Origin: Cycas panzhihuaensis
Lineage: Eukaryota > Cycadophyta
Reading direction: 5' to 3'
Length of the DNA stretch: 64,000 nucleotides
Assembly: GCA_023213395.1 (NCBI GenBank)
Contig: CM041465.1
Span: 55,621,741 to 55,685,740, forward strand
Both the position numbers and the translations under genes were made by a program. Shown piece by piece: positions 43,851 through 55,060 of this stretch; positions within the stretch are counted from its first letter, which is position 1, and every line of letters begins with the position of its first letter. A model generated the notes under the pieces. The model had not been told where the DNA came from and did no database searches. It worked only from the letters and a program-made list of their open reading frames with translations.

Positions 43851-46370
43851 TGAAACCGTCATGGGTGGTGCCCCTACGTCTAGCAAAGGGGATGGAATAT
43901 GCAAAACCAAATTAAACTTGAACAGCAAGGACTTCACCTCACAGGGCATCTGTGCGCTAGAGCACAGATTCAGAATTACAGAGGTGCCTGGTTGCCTCCA
44001 GGTAGCCGTGCAAAGCGAGGCCTTCCTACCCGTCGGATGGTCGGGAAGAGGAGAAAGTGCCTAGCACTACATCTTCTTAAGGAAATGAGAAGGCAACGAA
44101 ATGAAAAGGCAAGCAAACTAACGTATAGGAGTAGGCTAAAGAGGATAAAACACGAGCAACTCAAATGCAAAGTAAGCTATCTAACTAAGCTAACCAATGG
44201 ATGAAACAATGTAAAACAGACACATATTCCTTTTTCCTTTTTTAATTCTTTACACGTTCCTAACTATATAAGCATGTGTATGAAAGACAACGGTGTAAAA
44301 GAGATATGTAGGGAATAAGAAGAGTACCTAGATCTGGTACCCAAGTGGAGTGCTGCTCGTCCCTTTAGTTTCCACTCCTTTTTACTTTGCTCGTTGCGCA
44401 TGTGATGCCGGTCAGTGGTAGTTACCATAAGCAACCGAAGAGGGGCTAACTTACCTCCCCTTAAACATGCAAAAGCAAAAAGTGAAAAAGAAGTAAAAAG
44501 CGTGAAATAACAAGGAATGCACTAAATGTAGAACTAACCTGCAATGGGTTTCGTTCCACGCGTAGCTCCACCGACGCGAGATCCTACAAGCAAGTTAGGA
44601 GAGTACCTCCCTCTCGGAATAGGGGCCACAAAATATACTGAATATAGGTACTAAAATCAAATAGAACTACATAAATCTACGCTAAGCATCAATATGTAAT
44701 AAAGTAAAATGACAACATGCAACAAAATTTCCCGCCAATGTACACCATAAGCAACACCCAAAACGGAAAAGAGTATAGCCTTGGAATGGCTAACTCACCC
44801 ACAAAGGATCTCCATGGAACTCAGAAAGGAGAAACGGGCTCATGACAAGGTCATGGGACAGCAAATAGTAAGAAAGAAGGGAGCAATAGAAAGGTTTGGG
44901 GCTTAGGCAGGGCCCAATACCGATGGATGGAATTTCTAGAACCAGCGTGGTAATGGGTTACCAACGCTGGTTTTAGCTCCGAAACTGGACTCCCAAATCC
45001 CCTTAACCTAATTCCTAGGAAGGCACTAAAGACAAAGGGAAAGAGGATAAGGGACATAACCCTTAGGGAGAAGGACCGTAAGGGGGACAGAATCCTGCCT
45101 ACCTTCCTTAAATCCTCTTTGTGTTGCCCCTTTGCAACAACCAACTAAGAATGGGTTGAGTGGGATGATTGGGAGAAATAATAATGTCTCAAAAAATAAG
45201 GAAGTGATGCTAATTAAATGCAACAACATAAAGCTACACAAACTGAAAGTTTATTCACCAAAACATGAAAAATAACATAAATTACAAGTAAGAGTAGAGA
45301 GTACCTTGTTGGAGAAGAACCAAACACAAGTTTACTGTTAGGAAACAATAGAAATAACTAGCATATGGTGAATAATAGTGGTAGGTTTTTGCACAGAGAA
45401 AAGTGTGAAAATATCTTTGTAAACTTGGGGACTTGGTAGTTGGTCCTTTTGAGGAGCTTTTGGTAGAAATCTTCCTTGAAACCTTAGTCACTTGCAAGAA
45501 GTCAGAAACTCGTTGTTGAGAGTCAGGGGCAAAGAATGGTCCCCGAAAATCCAAATTTTGTAGCAGTGTCTTCTCCCTTGTGACAGGTTTCTGTGAATCT
45601 GGTGTCTGTCTTTCTATATAAATTTGAGTAAAAAAGTTAGGAAAATAGACAAAAGATTCCAAAATAAGGAGGAAAATCCACCTTTATCCCCTGTTCACTA
45701 TAGGTGAACGTTGGGGATGCCAGGGTGACTCGAATCGACAGGCACCACGCGGCAGTTCCACGAAAAAAATAGAAATTGTCGCATGGTTCTTTTTTTTGAA
45801 ATTCAAACAGTTGTACCGTAGCAAACTCAAGGCATTCACTCAAGAAAGACCGCAGCATCACCGAGTTTGTAGCTGCACCAAAACCGCAATAAAAAAAGAT
45901 AAAAACAACAGAAATAAAGATTTTGGAGCTATTATTAAGGGTAAATTAAGCCTAAAATAGTAGGGGAGAACATCCAGATGATGGGCAAGTAATTAGAACA
46001 GTAAATAGGTCTCAACCAAGGGACTAACCGGGCTTGGAGGAGACTACAACCTGTGTAAAATGTCGAAACATGGGCAAGCATGACTGACTGAAACATCCTA
46101 AGAGGTCGTGGAGACGATGTGGGTGGCTATGCGCCATATGGGGTGTAGCATCTACCGGGAATGCCCCCATTGTGAGTCATCATAGGCTGATGGTGTGCTA
46201 TAAGCACATGCAATATGATTAGGTAGAGAAGCAATGCATGCAAGCAGGTATATGTCAAGTAGTCTATGCTAAATAACCTCAATCAAGCACTAGTAGGGAG
46301 AAGTGAGAACGTATACCTGAACATACCTAGGTCAATGTGTCTCGAGTCCATTCCCAGTAGCTGGGAAACA
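43851..46370 (-). repeat. 3' LTR of element H
   Basis: On the plus strand it starts TGAAACC and ends GGGAAACA, 2520 bases. It holds the family hairpin (45743-45786) and the TTCAC-TATAG-GTGAA palindrome with GGGGATAAAG (45684-45710). It pairs with the 5' LTR at 57962-60465. Confidence 0.93.
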
Positions 46371-46380
46371 CTGCCCCCTT
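46371..46380 (-). other. Polypurine tract of element H
   Basis: The minus strand reads AAGGGGGCAG immediately before the LTR start TGTTTCCC. This is the classical plus-strand primer site. C has AAGGGGCG here, while A and F have decayed forms. Confidence 0.85.
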
Positions 46381-46452
46381 GGCAGTAGAGCCTCACTACT
46401 CGGAAGCGTAACATGATGGTGAATGCTAACAACCAAAGACATCAGTAGCACA

Positions 46453-46455
<3 letters not shown>

Positions 46456-46530
<75 letters not shown>
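46456..46530. repeat. TA microsatellite of element H
   Basis: A TA tract of 75 bases, about 85 bases inside the 3' LTR boundary, at the same element position as in C and F. Confidence 0.95.
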
Positions 46531-46532
<2 letters not shown>

Positions 46533-46789
46533 CAATAATAAACAGCATATGGACCAAGGGTGTCAGCGAGTGTCGTGGCGGGATGCGTGGACAAGGGAGA
46601 CAGAGACGAGGACAACATAGGGGCTACCTACACATCATCTAAACATCAACCTGCAAGCAAATAGAATAGATGAAGGGGATGCCCCCGTTGCCAAAGTGCA
46701 ACAGGTGATAGGAGGGCATCCAACAAACTGAACAAGCACATCTAGCTAAAAGTGATCAGAGACTCAAGCATGGGCTCGCCAAGTGAGCC

Positions 46790-47212
46790 TCAAAGGTGAT
46801 CGCTAAGAAGAGGGAGGTGACGCTCAAGGATGAGGCGGACGAGGCCGTCTGCCTTAGCATTGAGGTCCCTAGGGATGTGCTGAATATCGACCGACGAGAA
46901 ACGAGCCAAGAGAGACCTCGCGACAGAAGCGAGGGTTCTCAGGTGAGGGCATCGCACCTGGTAAACCTAGGTGAGATGGGATACCACGACCTGAGAATCA
47001 CAAAGCAACACGATGGGTCCATGATGGAAACAGAGAGCATCGGTAAGGGCTTCAATAACAGCTGTGCACTCAGCTTCGTTATTGGTTGCCTTGGGAAGGA
47101 AGATCCTGGAACGCAGGAAAACGTGTCTGGAGGGGCTGTGAAGAATCCATGCAGTGGCAGAAGGCCCGGGGTTACCGCAGCTTCCACCGTCGGTAAAAAT
47201 GTAAAGAGACAT
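46790..47212 (-). pseudogene. Element H second (RVT_3-type) RNase H
   Basis: From ATG at 47212: MSLYIFTDGGSCGNPGPSA (Asp), ATNNEAECTAVIEAL (Glu), VLLCDSQVVVSHLT (Asp), then one TAG where the others have Gln. The same frame then continues with VDIQHIPRDLNAKADGLVRLILE (last Asp kept) to a TGA at 46790-46792. Apart from that single nonsense codon the frame is whole, about 140 codons, which is the usual size of an RVT_3 domain. It stands alone, not fused to pol. Confidence 0.9.
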
Positions 47213-48424
47213 ATCTAAACACTAGATCCTAGTAACAAGTAGATAGTGACAAAATGAAAAGAAAAACTCAAATGGCAAGCAAAAAGGTGGCCGCGAAGGG
47301 TAGGAGGACCTAGCAATAAGGTTACCCAAGGGCGAGAGTAAGCAGTCCAACCACCATTCGAGAGTAGGCAGAGAAAAGACGCCCTGGAGCGCCAAAGGTT
47401 GCTTTGGTAAGTAAAACATGCCCCTGGACGAGGGAGCATTTCCTTTGGGGATCCCAGGAGCCGAAAAAGGCTACGAAAATGAGTCCAAGGTAGCGAAATG
47501 AGCTAAACGAGTATAAACTCGAGCATGCACAGGAGTAGCGCATAAAATGATGTAGAAGGGCCCTAGAGAAAAGTACAATAATGGGGCGCCATAAATGCCC
47601 TTACAAGAGAAGGCAAAAAAGGCATCCATAGAGCACAACGGGTAACAGGGCTAGAAGGTAAAGGCGATCAGGGAAACGAGACGGTCCCAATGACTATCGC
47701 GAGGTCAAAAATGGAGGAAGTGCCTGTTGGGACCCCTGCCTATATAAGGAAATCGAATGAAAACCAGATTCATTTTCACTAGCCCTCATGCGAAACTAGA
47801 GCCATTTCCTTACGACACGTAGCGCTACCCAACTTTGGAGGCACGCGAGAGACGATCCGACTATTAGATCGAAGTACGGTGAGAGTCATCAGGACTAGAG
47901 AGACGAGATGGTGACGGCTAGGTCAGACCTAGTGAGTGGATCTCGCAAAACCCTCCCCATTTCAAAGTTTAAAATTTACCGCTTTTTGTAAATTTTAATG
48001 TATTTTTCATGCCCCTTATGGGTAATTGAATGCCTCTCAGAGTCCAAATTAGACCCAGGAAGAGGCGGGGACCTAGGCATTAGGGACCCCTGGTCCCGGT
48101 GGGCCCCACTGGGGTCCACCATAAGAAATTTTATGATTTTCTAGGTAGAAACCCCCTCTTTTAGGAGGGTCATCATTCGTACCACAGTCAAGATCGCGAT
48201 GCCGCAATCTTGGCTGTGGGATCACTACGGGATCTCGATCACCACAGGACCCACTCTAAACTTAGCAGTACCGCTAAGTTTAACACGATACGCAGGCAGA
48301 AAACCAGAAAAAATAAAAGAGGGGCCAACCGGCCCCCAAATTTCAGGCAGGAAAAGTAGAGAGATAGCCAGGAGGATGGATGGCTGCTAGGAGGCTGACC
48401 TTGATTGATTTTTGGTGATTGCAG
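47213..48424. promoter_or_regulatory. Divergent promoter-like region of element H
   Basis: The TATA box on the minus strand, CCTTATATAGG, lies at 47738-47749, about 530 bases before the RNase H ATG. The palindrome AAGATCGCG..CGCAATCTT is at 48190-48211. The conserved G/C blocks (GGTCCCGGTGGGCCCCACTGGGGTCCA, 48091-48120) match A, C and E. On the other side the mobile-domain gene begins after a TTGGTGATTGCAG acceptor (48424), so an upstream untranslated exon is likely; I cannot place its start. Confidence 0.6.
48190..48211. promoter_or_regulatory. Conserved palindrome in the divergent promoter
   Basis: AAGATCGCGATGCCGCAATCTT: arms of 8-9 bases around a short centre. The same element is at 7311-7332 (A) and 14760-14781 (C, perfect arms). 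It is probably a protein-binding site or an RNA hairpin; which one is unknown. Confidence 0.55.
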
Positions 48425-50326
48425 GCAGTTATCGTGGTGGATAACCGCAAAAACAGCGGCATGGCGATGTTGAGTTATATAGAGATGGTGTCGCAGGAGG
48501 ACAAGGCAACCTTATGGAGGTGTGGCCTATACAAGGCCTTGAAGACACCTCAGTTTGCATTAGACCAGAGACTACTGGAGGATATTGTGTCGCACTGGGA
48601 CCGACGGAGGCACATTTTCTACTTGTCGTAGGTAGGCGACATGATGATCACACCAGGAGATATCTGGAGGATTCTAGGGGTACTGGCGACTGGGAGGCCG
48701 GTGAGGCTGGGGGCACTGCCTAGCATTGAGGCAGCTCATAGAGAGGTAACCTTGTTCTTCACAGGGGCTAACAGGTGGGAGTGGAGGGGAGTTCCCCTCC
48801 AGACTATGCTCATGTCATGAATTCCTCAGGTGAGGAAGTTTATCATACTATGCATTCTGTTCCAGATTTCCTAGAAACAGAACTACAGGGAGATACCTGG
48901 AGGCTAGATAGATGCAGTGTGCCACTACGAGGCAGGCGAGAGGATGGATTAGGCCACCCTAGTCGCGGTGAGCCTCGTCGCGCAGCTAGACACCATCTGG
49001 ACAACAGGCAGAGGGGGTCTATCATACAAAGACGCTGCAAAGGTGCTAGTTTTTCGACCATTTTGTAGTAGTGGCACTAGTAGGGGGACCATACCCCATA
49101 GTAGAGTGGGCCCCGATGGTCCACAGGTGGCAGGCACGACTCAGAGGGACAGAGGACTAGGCCCATGTCTGGTGGTCAGTAGAGGCGACATCGCTAGACC
49201 TCCTCATCCTGACAGACTACGTAACCAAGCCGTACAAGACAGTGAGATGGGAGAGCGATGACGAGGCGGGCGGAGCAGGAGCGCCCATAGATGATGATGA
49301 TAACGGGGGAGATTGGGCCAGCCCGTCATGACCTGTGGGAGAGGCAGGTCCTTCAGGAATAGCAGGAGGAGCAGAGGGTCCATCCGGAGCTGCCGAAAGA
49401 GAGGCAGGCCCATCAGGGATAGCTCAAGAGAGTAGGGGGTTGATGACTAGGGCCCGCAGGCTATGGATCATGAGGAGATCTGAAGAGGCGCGAGTTGAGC
49501 CAGTCCCTACGAGGAGAGAGGCTAAGGTAGAGGAGGTACCTGAGGATGAGGTACCTACATCTGGCGAAGAGCCAGGAGGAGATGATGTCGAGCGAGCAGA
49601 GGAGCCGGCAGCCATGGCAAGTGAGGTCTAACTGTTTCCTTAGTCGTTTGACATCTAGGTAGATGCTGATTTTATTTTTATCATGGTATGAAGTAGGATA
49701 TTCACTGACACATGGCAATGTGCATTGGCAGGTACTACAAAGATCAGACAGCTAGTAGAGGCTATGGTGAGGGAGATGTTCCCTCAGGTCTACGCAGAGG
49801 GGCAACCACCCATCCAGGCAGAGGATGCGCCTAGGTCGGCAGGTGCCCACATGGAGGCATTCACTCCACTGGCAAGGGCGAGAGACATCTAGGCTACAAA
49901 GTCCCAGGAGCATATGGCATTCAGGGGACAGCTACAATGAGAGCTCGACGAGGCCAAAGGTAAGCGGGATGAGCTGCGCAGACGAGTCTAGGCCCTGGAG
50001 GCTTAGGGTGGAGCAGGTGGAGATGCAGAGAGCAAGGTCCAGAGAAGCAGATTGAGGAGCTCCTCAGAGTAACTGAGGAGGGACTCCGAGGGGAAAGGGA
50101 TCATATCGATGCCCGATACGATCAGCTGGTGGCCCAGATGGCGTCGAGGTTTAGTAGGAGTAGGACATATACCCACACAGCAGCTACGACCCCAAGATAG
50201 CCACCGGACGAGGGGAGTGAGGCAGGCAACTCATGGAGGCCCAAGAGGACCCTCAGAGGGATGTGGTCCCCAAGAGAGGGATCACACAGACCGGGAGATG
50301 GCACCCTAGGAGCAGGGCAGCAGTAG
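48425..50326 (+). pseudogene. Element H antisense gene: plant mobile domain plus coiled coil
   Basis: Exon 1 (48425-49620) begins with GMAMLSYIEM, ALKTPQFALDQRLLEDIVSHW, then after a stop VGDMMITPGDIWRILGV and TGRPVRLGALPS, which resemble the plant mobile domain hallmark (L..GEM.ITP.D...L.GL...G.PV). Then VSLVAQLDTIWTTGRGGLSY, GGPYPIVEWAPMV and LTDYVTKPYKTVRW follow. An acidic, Gly/Pro-rich stretch (49250-49600) precedes an intron (49621-49731). Exon 2 has IRQLVEAMVREMFPQVYAEG and a Glu/Arg-rich heptad-like tail (49900-50130), probably a coiled coil. About five stops or frame changes break it. PMD proteins of the MAIN/MAIL type act in silencing and genome stability in plants. The role here is unknown. 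Confidence 0.72.
49621..49731 (+). other. Intron in the element H antisense gene
   Basis: Donor GCAA|GTGAGG, acceptor TGCATTGGCAG|GTACTAC, 111 bases, T-rich before the acceptor. It has the same place and ends as in A (5814-5921). It is an intron relative to the antisense transcript only; the element's genomic RNA is the other strand. Confidence 0.6.
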
Positions 50327-50768
50327 TGTAAGAGATGTATATTTGATTTTGATAGGAAAGCATAGGCCTCCAGGGGATCATATATATAGGCTCATATGAT
50401 TGTACCTCTCGCAGGATACCAGCTTCCCACATGTATGATTTAACATATTATTTTTTGGATGTATATATATATAGGGTAGTTGGAACCCTATTTTGATATG
50501 AGATGTCAGATGATCATGTGGCAGATAGCGTGTATACTTTATTTTGTATGTTGTAAATATTTTGCATGTTGTAAATGTTTTGTTGTAAGATGCATGTATT
50601 TCCTTCCATGTATGGCTATATGTCTAACAGGAGCATACACATCCACCATAAGTAGAGGTGATAAAGAGGTGTGAGGTTAGAAATAGAGTGACATGCACGT
50701 CCACAAAGGAGCATAGCAGAATATACGAAGGAAACAACAGGCGAAAGAAAGAAGTAACGGTACTCCAA

Positions 50769-51130
50769 AGCGTCATCCTAATTGGGGGGATGCCCAAGTA
50801 GGAAGATAAAAGGTTCCCGAGAGGATACGGGAACACGGGTTCCGCAGCAGGAACTAGAAGGAAAAGTGAGAATCCATCTTAAATTGCTATTCTACCCATG
50901 GTTGGGAGGAATGGAAACAACCTAAGATGGTAGTTTAGGCTCATTTTAGAGCGTCGTCCTAATTGGGGGATGCCCAAATAGGAGGACAAAGCCCCAAAGG
51001 AAATGGGAACACAGGTTCCACAGGGGGAACCAGGAAGAGATGCGAAAGACACCTTGAATTGCCATTCAACCTGTGGTTGGGAGAAATGGAAACAATTCGA
51101 TATAGTAGTTTAGGCTCGTTTCGGAGCATG
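50769..51130. repeat. Tandem duplication carrying the pol-end inverted repeat
   Basis: Two diverged copies with a period of 181 bases: 50769-50949 and 50950 to about 51130. Both contain GCGTCNTCCTAATTGGGGG and the CCTTGAATTGCC/CCATCTTAAATTGC ... TTTAGGCTC block. A and E have a single copy. The copies differ at many positions, so the duplication is not recent. Confidence 0.8.
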
Positions 51131-51150
51131 GCGAAGAGATAGCTGAAAGA

Positions 51151-52360
51151 TCATGCGTAGAACTTCTTGAGGAACTTCCTGTTGACTGCTTTCTCAAACT
51201 CCAAGCCTTCCAGGGTAGTGATCTTGTATACACCGTTGTCGAGGCTCTCGAGAACGACGAAGGGGCCTACCCATTTAGGCCCAAATTTGGCTAGATGGTC
51301 GTAAAGGTATTCCAACTTGAGGATATGGTCCCCAGGGCATAAAGGATAGACACGAAGACGTTTGTCGTGAGTCCTTTGTAGGCGGGCTTTCGAAGTGAGA
51401 TTTGCTTGATAAGCCATTAAGCACCTCTTGTCCAGGGCTTCGAGGTCCAGGAGGCAAGCTTAGCGGATAGACTCCTTGTCAATGAGACATCGAAGGGAAA
51501 CCCGTAGAGAGGAAATCTCCACTTCCAGTGGAAGTACCGCCCGCCCATAAACTAACGAGTATGGAGTTATTCCAGTAGCCATGTGGATGGAAGTGAGATA
51601 AGCCCACAAGGCGTATGAGTTGATGTGCCAATCTCTTTGAGATTGGGTACGCCTTCTTTAGGATGTTGACAAGGGTCTTGTTGAAAGATTCAACTTGCCT
51701 GCTTGTTCGGGGTAATAAGGATGACGCTTTATGCGAGATTTTGAATTTCTCGCACAAATTATCCATCTCCTTATTACGTATGAGGTTCCATTTTCCATAA
51801 TTAGGATGTCTAGAATCCTAAAACGGCAAACAATATGCTGATAGACAAAGGTGGCTATCATCTTACCAGGCGTAGTGGACAAGGGGATTGCCTCTGCCCA
51901 TTTGGTGAAGTATTCAGAGCTTAAGATATATTTATGTTGTGTGGAAGATGGTGGTGATATAGCCCCAATGAGGTCTAAACCACATTGAGAAAAGGGCCAC
52001 AGAGACACGATAGGGTGCAAGCCTTGGAAGGCACATGAGAGATATCGCATTTCGCATCACGACATCTAAGGGCATAGGCGTGGGCATCCTTGAACAAGGA
52101 CGGCCAGTAATAACCCATGCAGAGGATCCTTTAGGTCATAGATTGGCCCCCAAAGTGGCCTCCACAAATGCCATGGTGGCATTCGCAGAGTATTTGGTTT
52201 ACTTTGTCAGGAGCGACGCAAAAGGTGATCCCGTCGAATGATCTCTTGTACAACACTTCATCTACGAGGAAGTATTGCCTAGCGATGGCGCAGATGCGTG
52301 ACCTAACCTCATTACTGACTTCAGGGTGATATTCTTGCTGAATCAGATATCGCACAATAT
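51151..52360 (-). pseudogene. Element H integrase
   Basis: Zinc region: ECHHGICGGHFGG in A, CECHHGICGGHFGG here (52200-52150). The core runs from 52050: GLDLIGAI keeps the first Asp. The second motif reads MENG instead of TDNG near 51800, so that Asp is Glu. The ESFNKTL stretch with the catalytic Glu is near 51700. The C-terminal part (51417-51151) is open: GDHILKLEYLYDHLAKFG, GPKWVGPFVVL, and the end FLKKFYA, as in A. Confidence 0.88.
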
Positions 52361-52449
52361 CACCATATCACTCGTTATTAGTGAGTAGGTGAAGAGAAGC
52401 ATCTTGGATGGTTAAAATAGACTCATCCGGGAGAGAGTCATCAACAGGA

Positions 52450-53760
52450 ACGCCGCTCGTGTTAGGGATGGTAGCATCAGCTAATTATTCATCTACTATC
52501 ATTCCCTTCTTCGACTTCCTGTTAATAACTTGCAAGTCAAACTCTTGAAGCAGGACGGCCCAATGGCCTGCCCTACCTGTCAAGTCCGAATGAGTAAGCA
52601 AGTAATGCAAAGGATCAGATTGAACGATCACCTTGGTTGTATTGCCAAGCAAATAATGCCTAAACTTCTTAGTTACATGGACCAAGGAGAGGCATTCCTT
52701 CTCAGTGGGAGGATAGTTTAATTCAGTGGTAATGAGAGTGCGGCTGATGAAATAAATAGCCCTCTCGGTTCTCGAATCATCCTCTTATGCGAGCATTGCA
52801 CCCAGGGATTCATCAGTTGCCGAGGTGTATAGAATGAAGGGCCTATCAAAGTGAGGAGGCGCCAGCGTAGGAGCGGAAACAAGAGCTTCCTTGAGTCCTA
52901 CGAAGGCCTTTTGGGTCTTATCTGACCACACAGAAAGGGCTCCTTTCTTTAATAGGTTCGTAAGAGGCTTGGCATTTATGGCAAAATCTACCAAGAAACG
53001 CATCAGGAAATCGAGCCTACCTAGAAACGACTTAATTTGTCATTGGGTTCTAGGCGGCGGTATGTCAAGGATTGCCTTGACTTTTTCCAGATCGATTTGG
53101 ATTCCTTGTTGGGATACGAGGAAACCCAAGAGTTTGCCTAAAGTGACGGCAAACACACATTTGAGTGGGTTCAGGCTGACGTGATATTTGCAGCGTCGTA
53201 TGAAGATGGCCTCAGAAGTCGAGGGATGATGGGCTCGTATGCTAAAGGCCCATCATATCGCCCATGAAGACCTCCAACGACATTGATGAGGTCGTGAAAG
53301 ATGAAATGCATGGCCCTTTGATAAGTAGCCCCTACATTCTTGAGACCAAAGGGCATTGCCTTGTAGGCAAAGGTGCCCCATGGCATAGTGAAGGCCGTCT
53401 TATGGTAGTCTTCAGGAGAAATATGGATTTGGTTATAGACGAAGAAGCCATCTATTAAGGACATGACTTTGAACCCAGCTGTATGATCAATTAGTTGATC
53501 AATGAAAGGAAGAGGAAAGTTGTCCTTAGGACAAGCGTTGTTTATGTCGTGGAAGTCGACACAAATACAAATGGTCATGTTCTTCTTAGCAACGGGAATG
53601 ATATTTGATACCCACTTAGGGTAATTAATGGAAGAAATGAGTCCCACATCCAGAAGCTTCTCAACCTCCATCTTAATGGTGGCTGAGAGCTTCAGGTGGA
53701 GGGGACGCTACTTCTGATGCATAGGATGAGCATCAAGAACAATCATAAGGTTATGCGTGA
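52450..53760 (-). pseudogene. Element H reverse transcriptase and RNase H
   Basis: RT starts with FAWDYSDMKGID near 53800 and is open at 53671-53171 with PKWVSNIIPVAKKN, CVDFHDINNACPKDNF, MSLIDGF and PFGLKNVGATYQRAM. After a frameshift near 53290 the catalytic box reads FMGD instead of FMDD (53270-53250): the first catalytic Asp is Gly. RNase H follows: RPFILYTSATDESLGAML at 52850-52790, HYLLGNTTKVIVQSDPLHYLL and DLQVINRKSKKG to 52490. The polymerase site change alone would kill activity. Confidence 0.9.
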
Positions 53761-54500
53761 CGATGGAAGGGTCGATTCCCTTCATGTCGGAATAGTCCCA
53801 TGCGAACACATCGCGGAATTCCTGGAACAAGAGGGAGTATTCCCTCACTTCGTTAGGGGTACATTCCGCCCCTACCTTGATGATCTTGTCTGGGGTAAGG
53901 ACTATGTCCTGAGTGGCCCCCATTCACATAGCATTCCCCTCCTCAAAATAGAGGGGGGCAAGATCGATAAGAAGAGAGGAAACAGAAGAAGGGATCGGGT
54001 CGGCCAGTGTGGACCTGATCGCTAGGACCTTCTGGTGGCCAAGCTTGTGGTGACCAGGAGGTAAATTGGGCGTGGAGTCAGCTAAGTGCTCCAGCAAAGC
54101 CTCGTCATCTTCGAAGTAGTCCACCCCATGGATGACTTGACTTTGAATGGACAAGGTGCGGGATGTTATAGGAGCGATAGGACTGGTATGCCTTGTAAGT
54201 TACCCAACATCCCTAAGAGACTCTAAGGGAGAGTCAGAGAGAGATCCCTCGTAAAAAGTAAGAGGGAAACTCTCAATGCCATCACTTGCGGAGGGTGGTG
54301 GAATGGAAGAGCTAGGAGTCTGATGATTGACATGCGCAATGACATGTGACATATGAAAGTGATTGGGCTCTATAACAAAAGGGGTCCTAGGGGGAGACTT
54401 AGAACGAGAAGAATGCCCCCCACTAGCGCGGAGGAAGGAAATAAGATGAGGAATGTCCTCATCTTCGCTATGGGACCCATCGTCATCAAACATGGCGAGG
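53700..54500 (-). pseudogene. Element H protease-RT linker
   Basis: Open pieces at 54493-54200 (MFDDDGSHSEDED, Ser/Pro/His-rich), 54154-53924 (VDYFEDDEALLEHLADS, FEEGNAM) and 53923-53708 (TQDIVLTPDKIIKVG, REYSLLFQEFRDVFAW). It has the same order as in A and E. It is acidic; no enzyme domain is recognised. Confidence 0.6.
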
Positions 54501-54659
54501 TACCCATAGCTTCCGACACCGATGGGGGTGAAACGTGTTAAATCAGGGGAAGAAGATGTGGGATCTTCTTCGTGGCAAGCGGAATCAGGGATTCCGATGG
54601 AGCAGGCTGAGGTGTGATCGGAAGGGCGTTTGTTTCCCTTCGTATGGCTATGGCTTGCC

Positions 54660-55060
54660 TGAGCAGAAGACCTAGTTTATTTAGTGAGCGATCGCTCACG
54701 GGAGACAACTTTCATTTGTTCGTTATGGACAAATTTAAGTTGCCCCCAACGGGTGGAATACACGGCTCCCATTTGGTCAAGCCATGGTCGACCCAGAAGC
54801 AGGTTGTAATCAATGTCAACATCGAGGACAATGATGTCAGTAATGACAGTCTTATCCTCAAGAGTAAGAGGTATCAAGACGGATCTCAGGGGAGTCTTCT
54901 CGCTACCATCATAACCCTAACATCGCCATGGAATAGGTTCCAGGGTGAAAATGCCAAGCTCTTACATGACGCACAAGGGCATGGCATTGACGGAAGAATC
55001 GTTGTCCATGACGGTTCTTCACAACGTGCAATCAGGAGTATCTATGGTAATGGTGAAAGG
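54660..55060 (-). pseudogene. Element H aspartic protease
   Basis: The approach FTITIDTPDCTL is at 55060-55020. The active site reads MDNDSSVNAMP near 55005, with Gly changed to Asp compared with MDNGSS in A. The second hallmark, NLLLGRPWLDQMG, is near 54800, followed by STRWGQLKFVHN. The frame changes between the two hallmarks. This copy would be inactive on the active-site change alone. Confidence 0.85.

Noticed and set aside
43899-44204. 100-codon frame inside the 3' LTR of H
   Set aside because: The counterpart in the 5' LTR (57900-58180) has a different length and frame, and no protein motif is seen; LTR sequence is normally non-coding.
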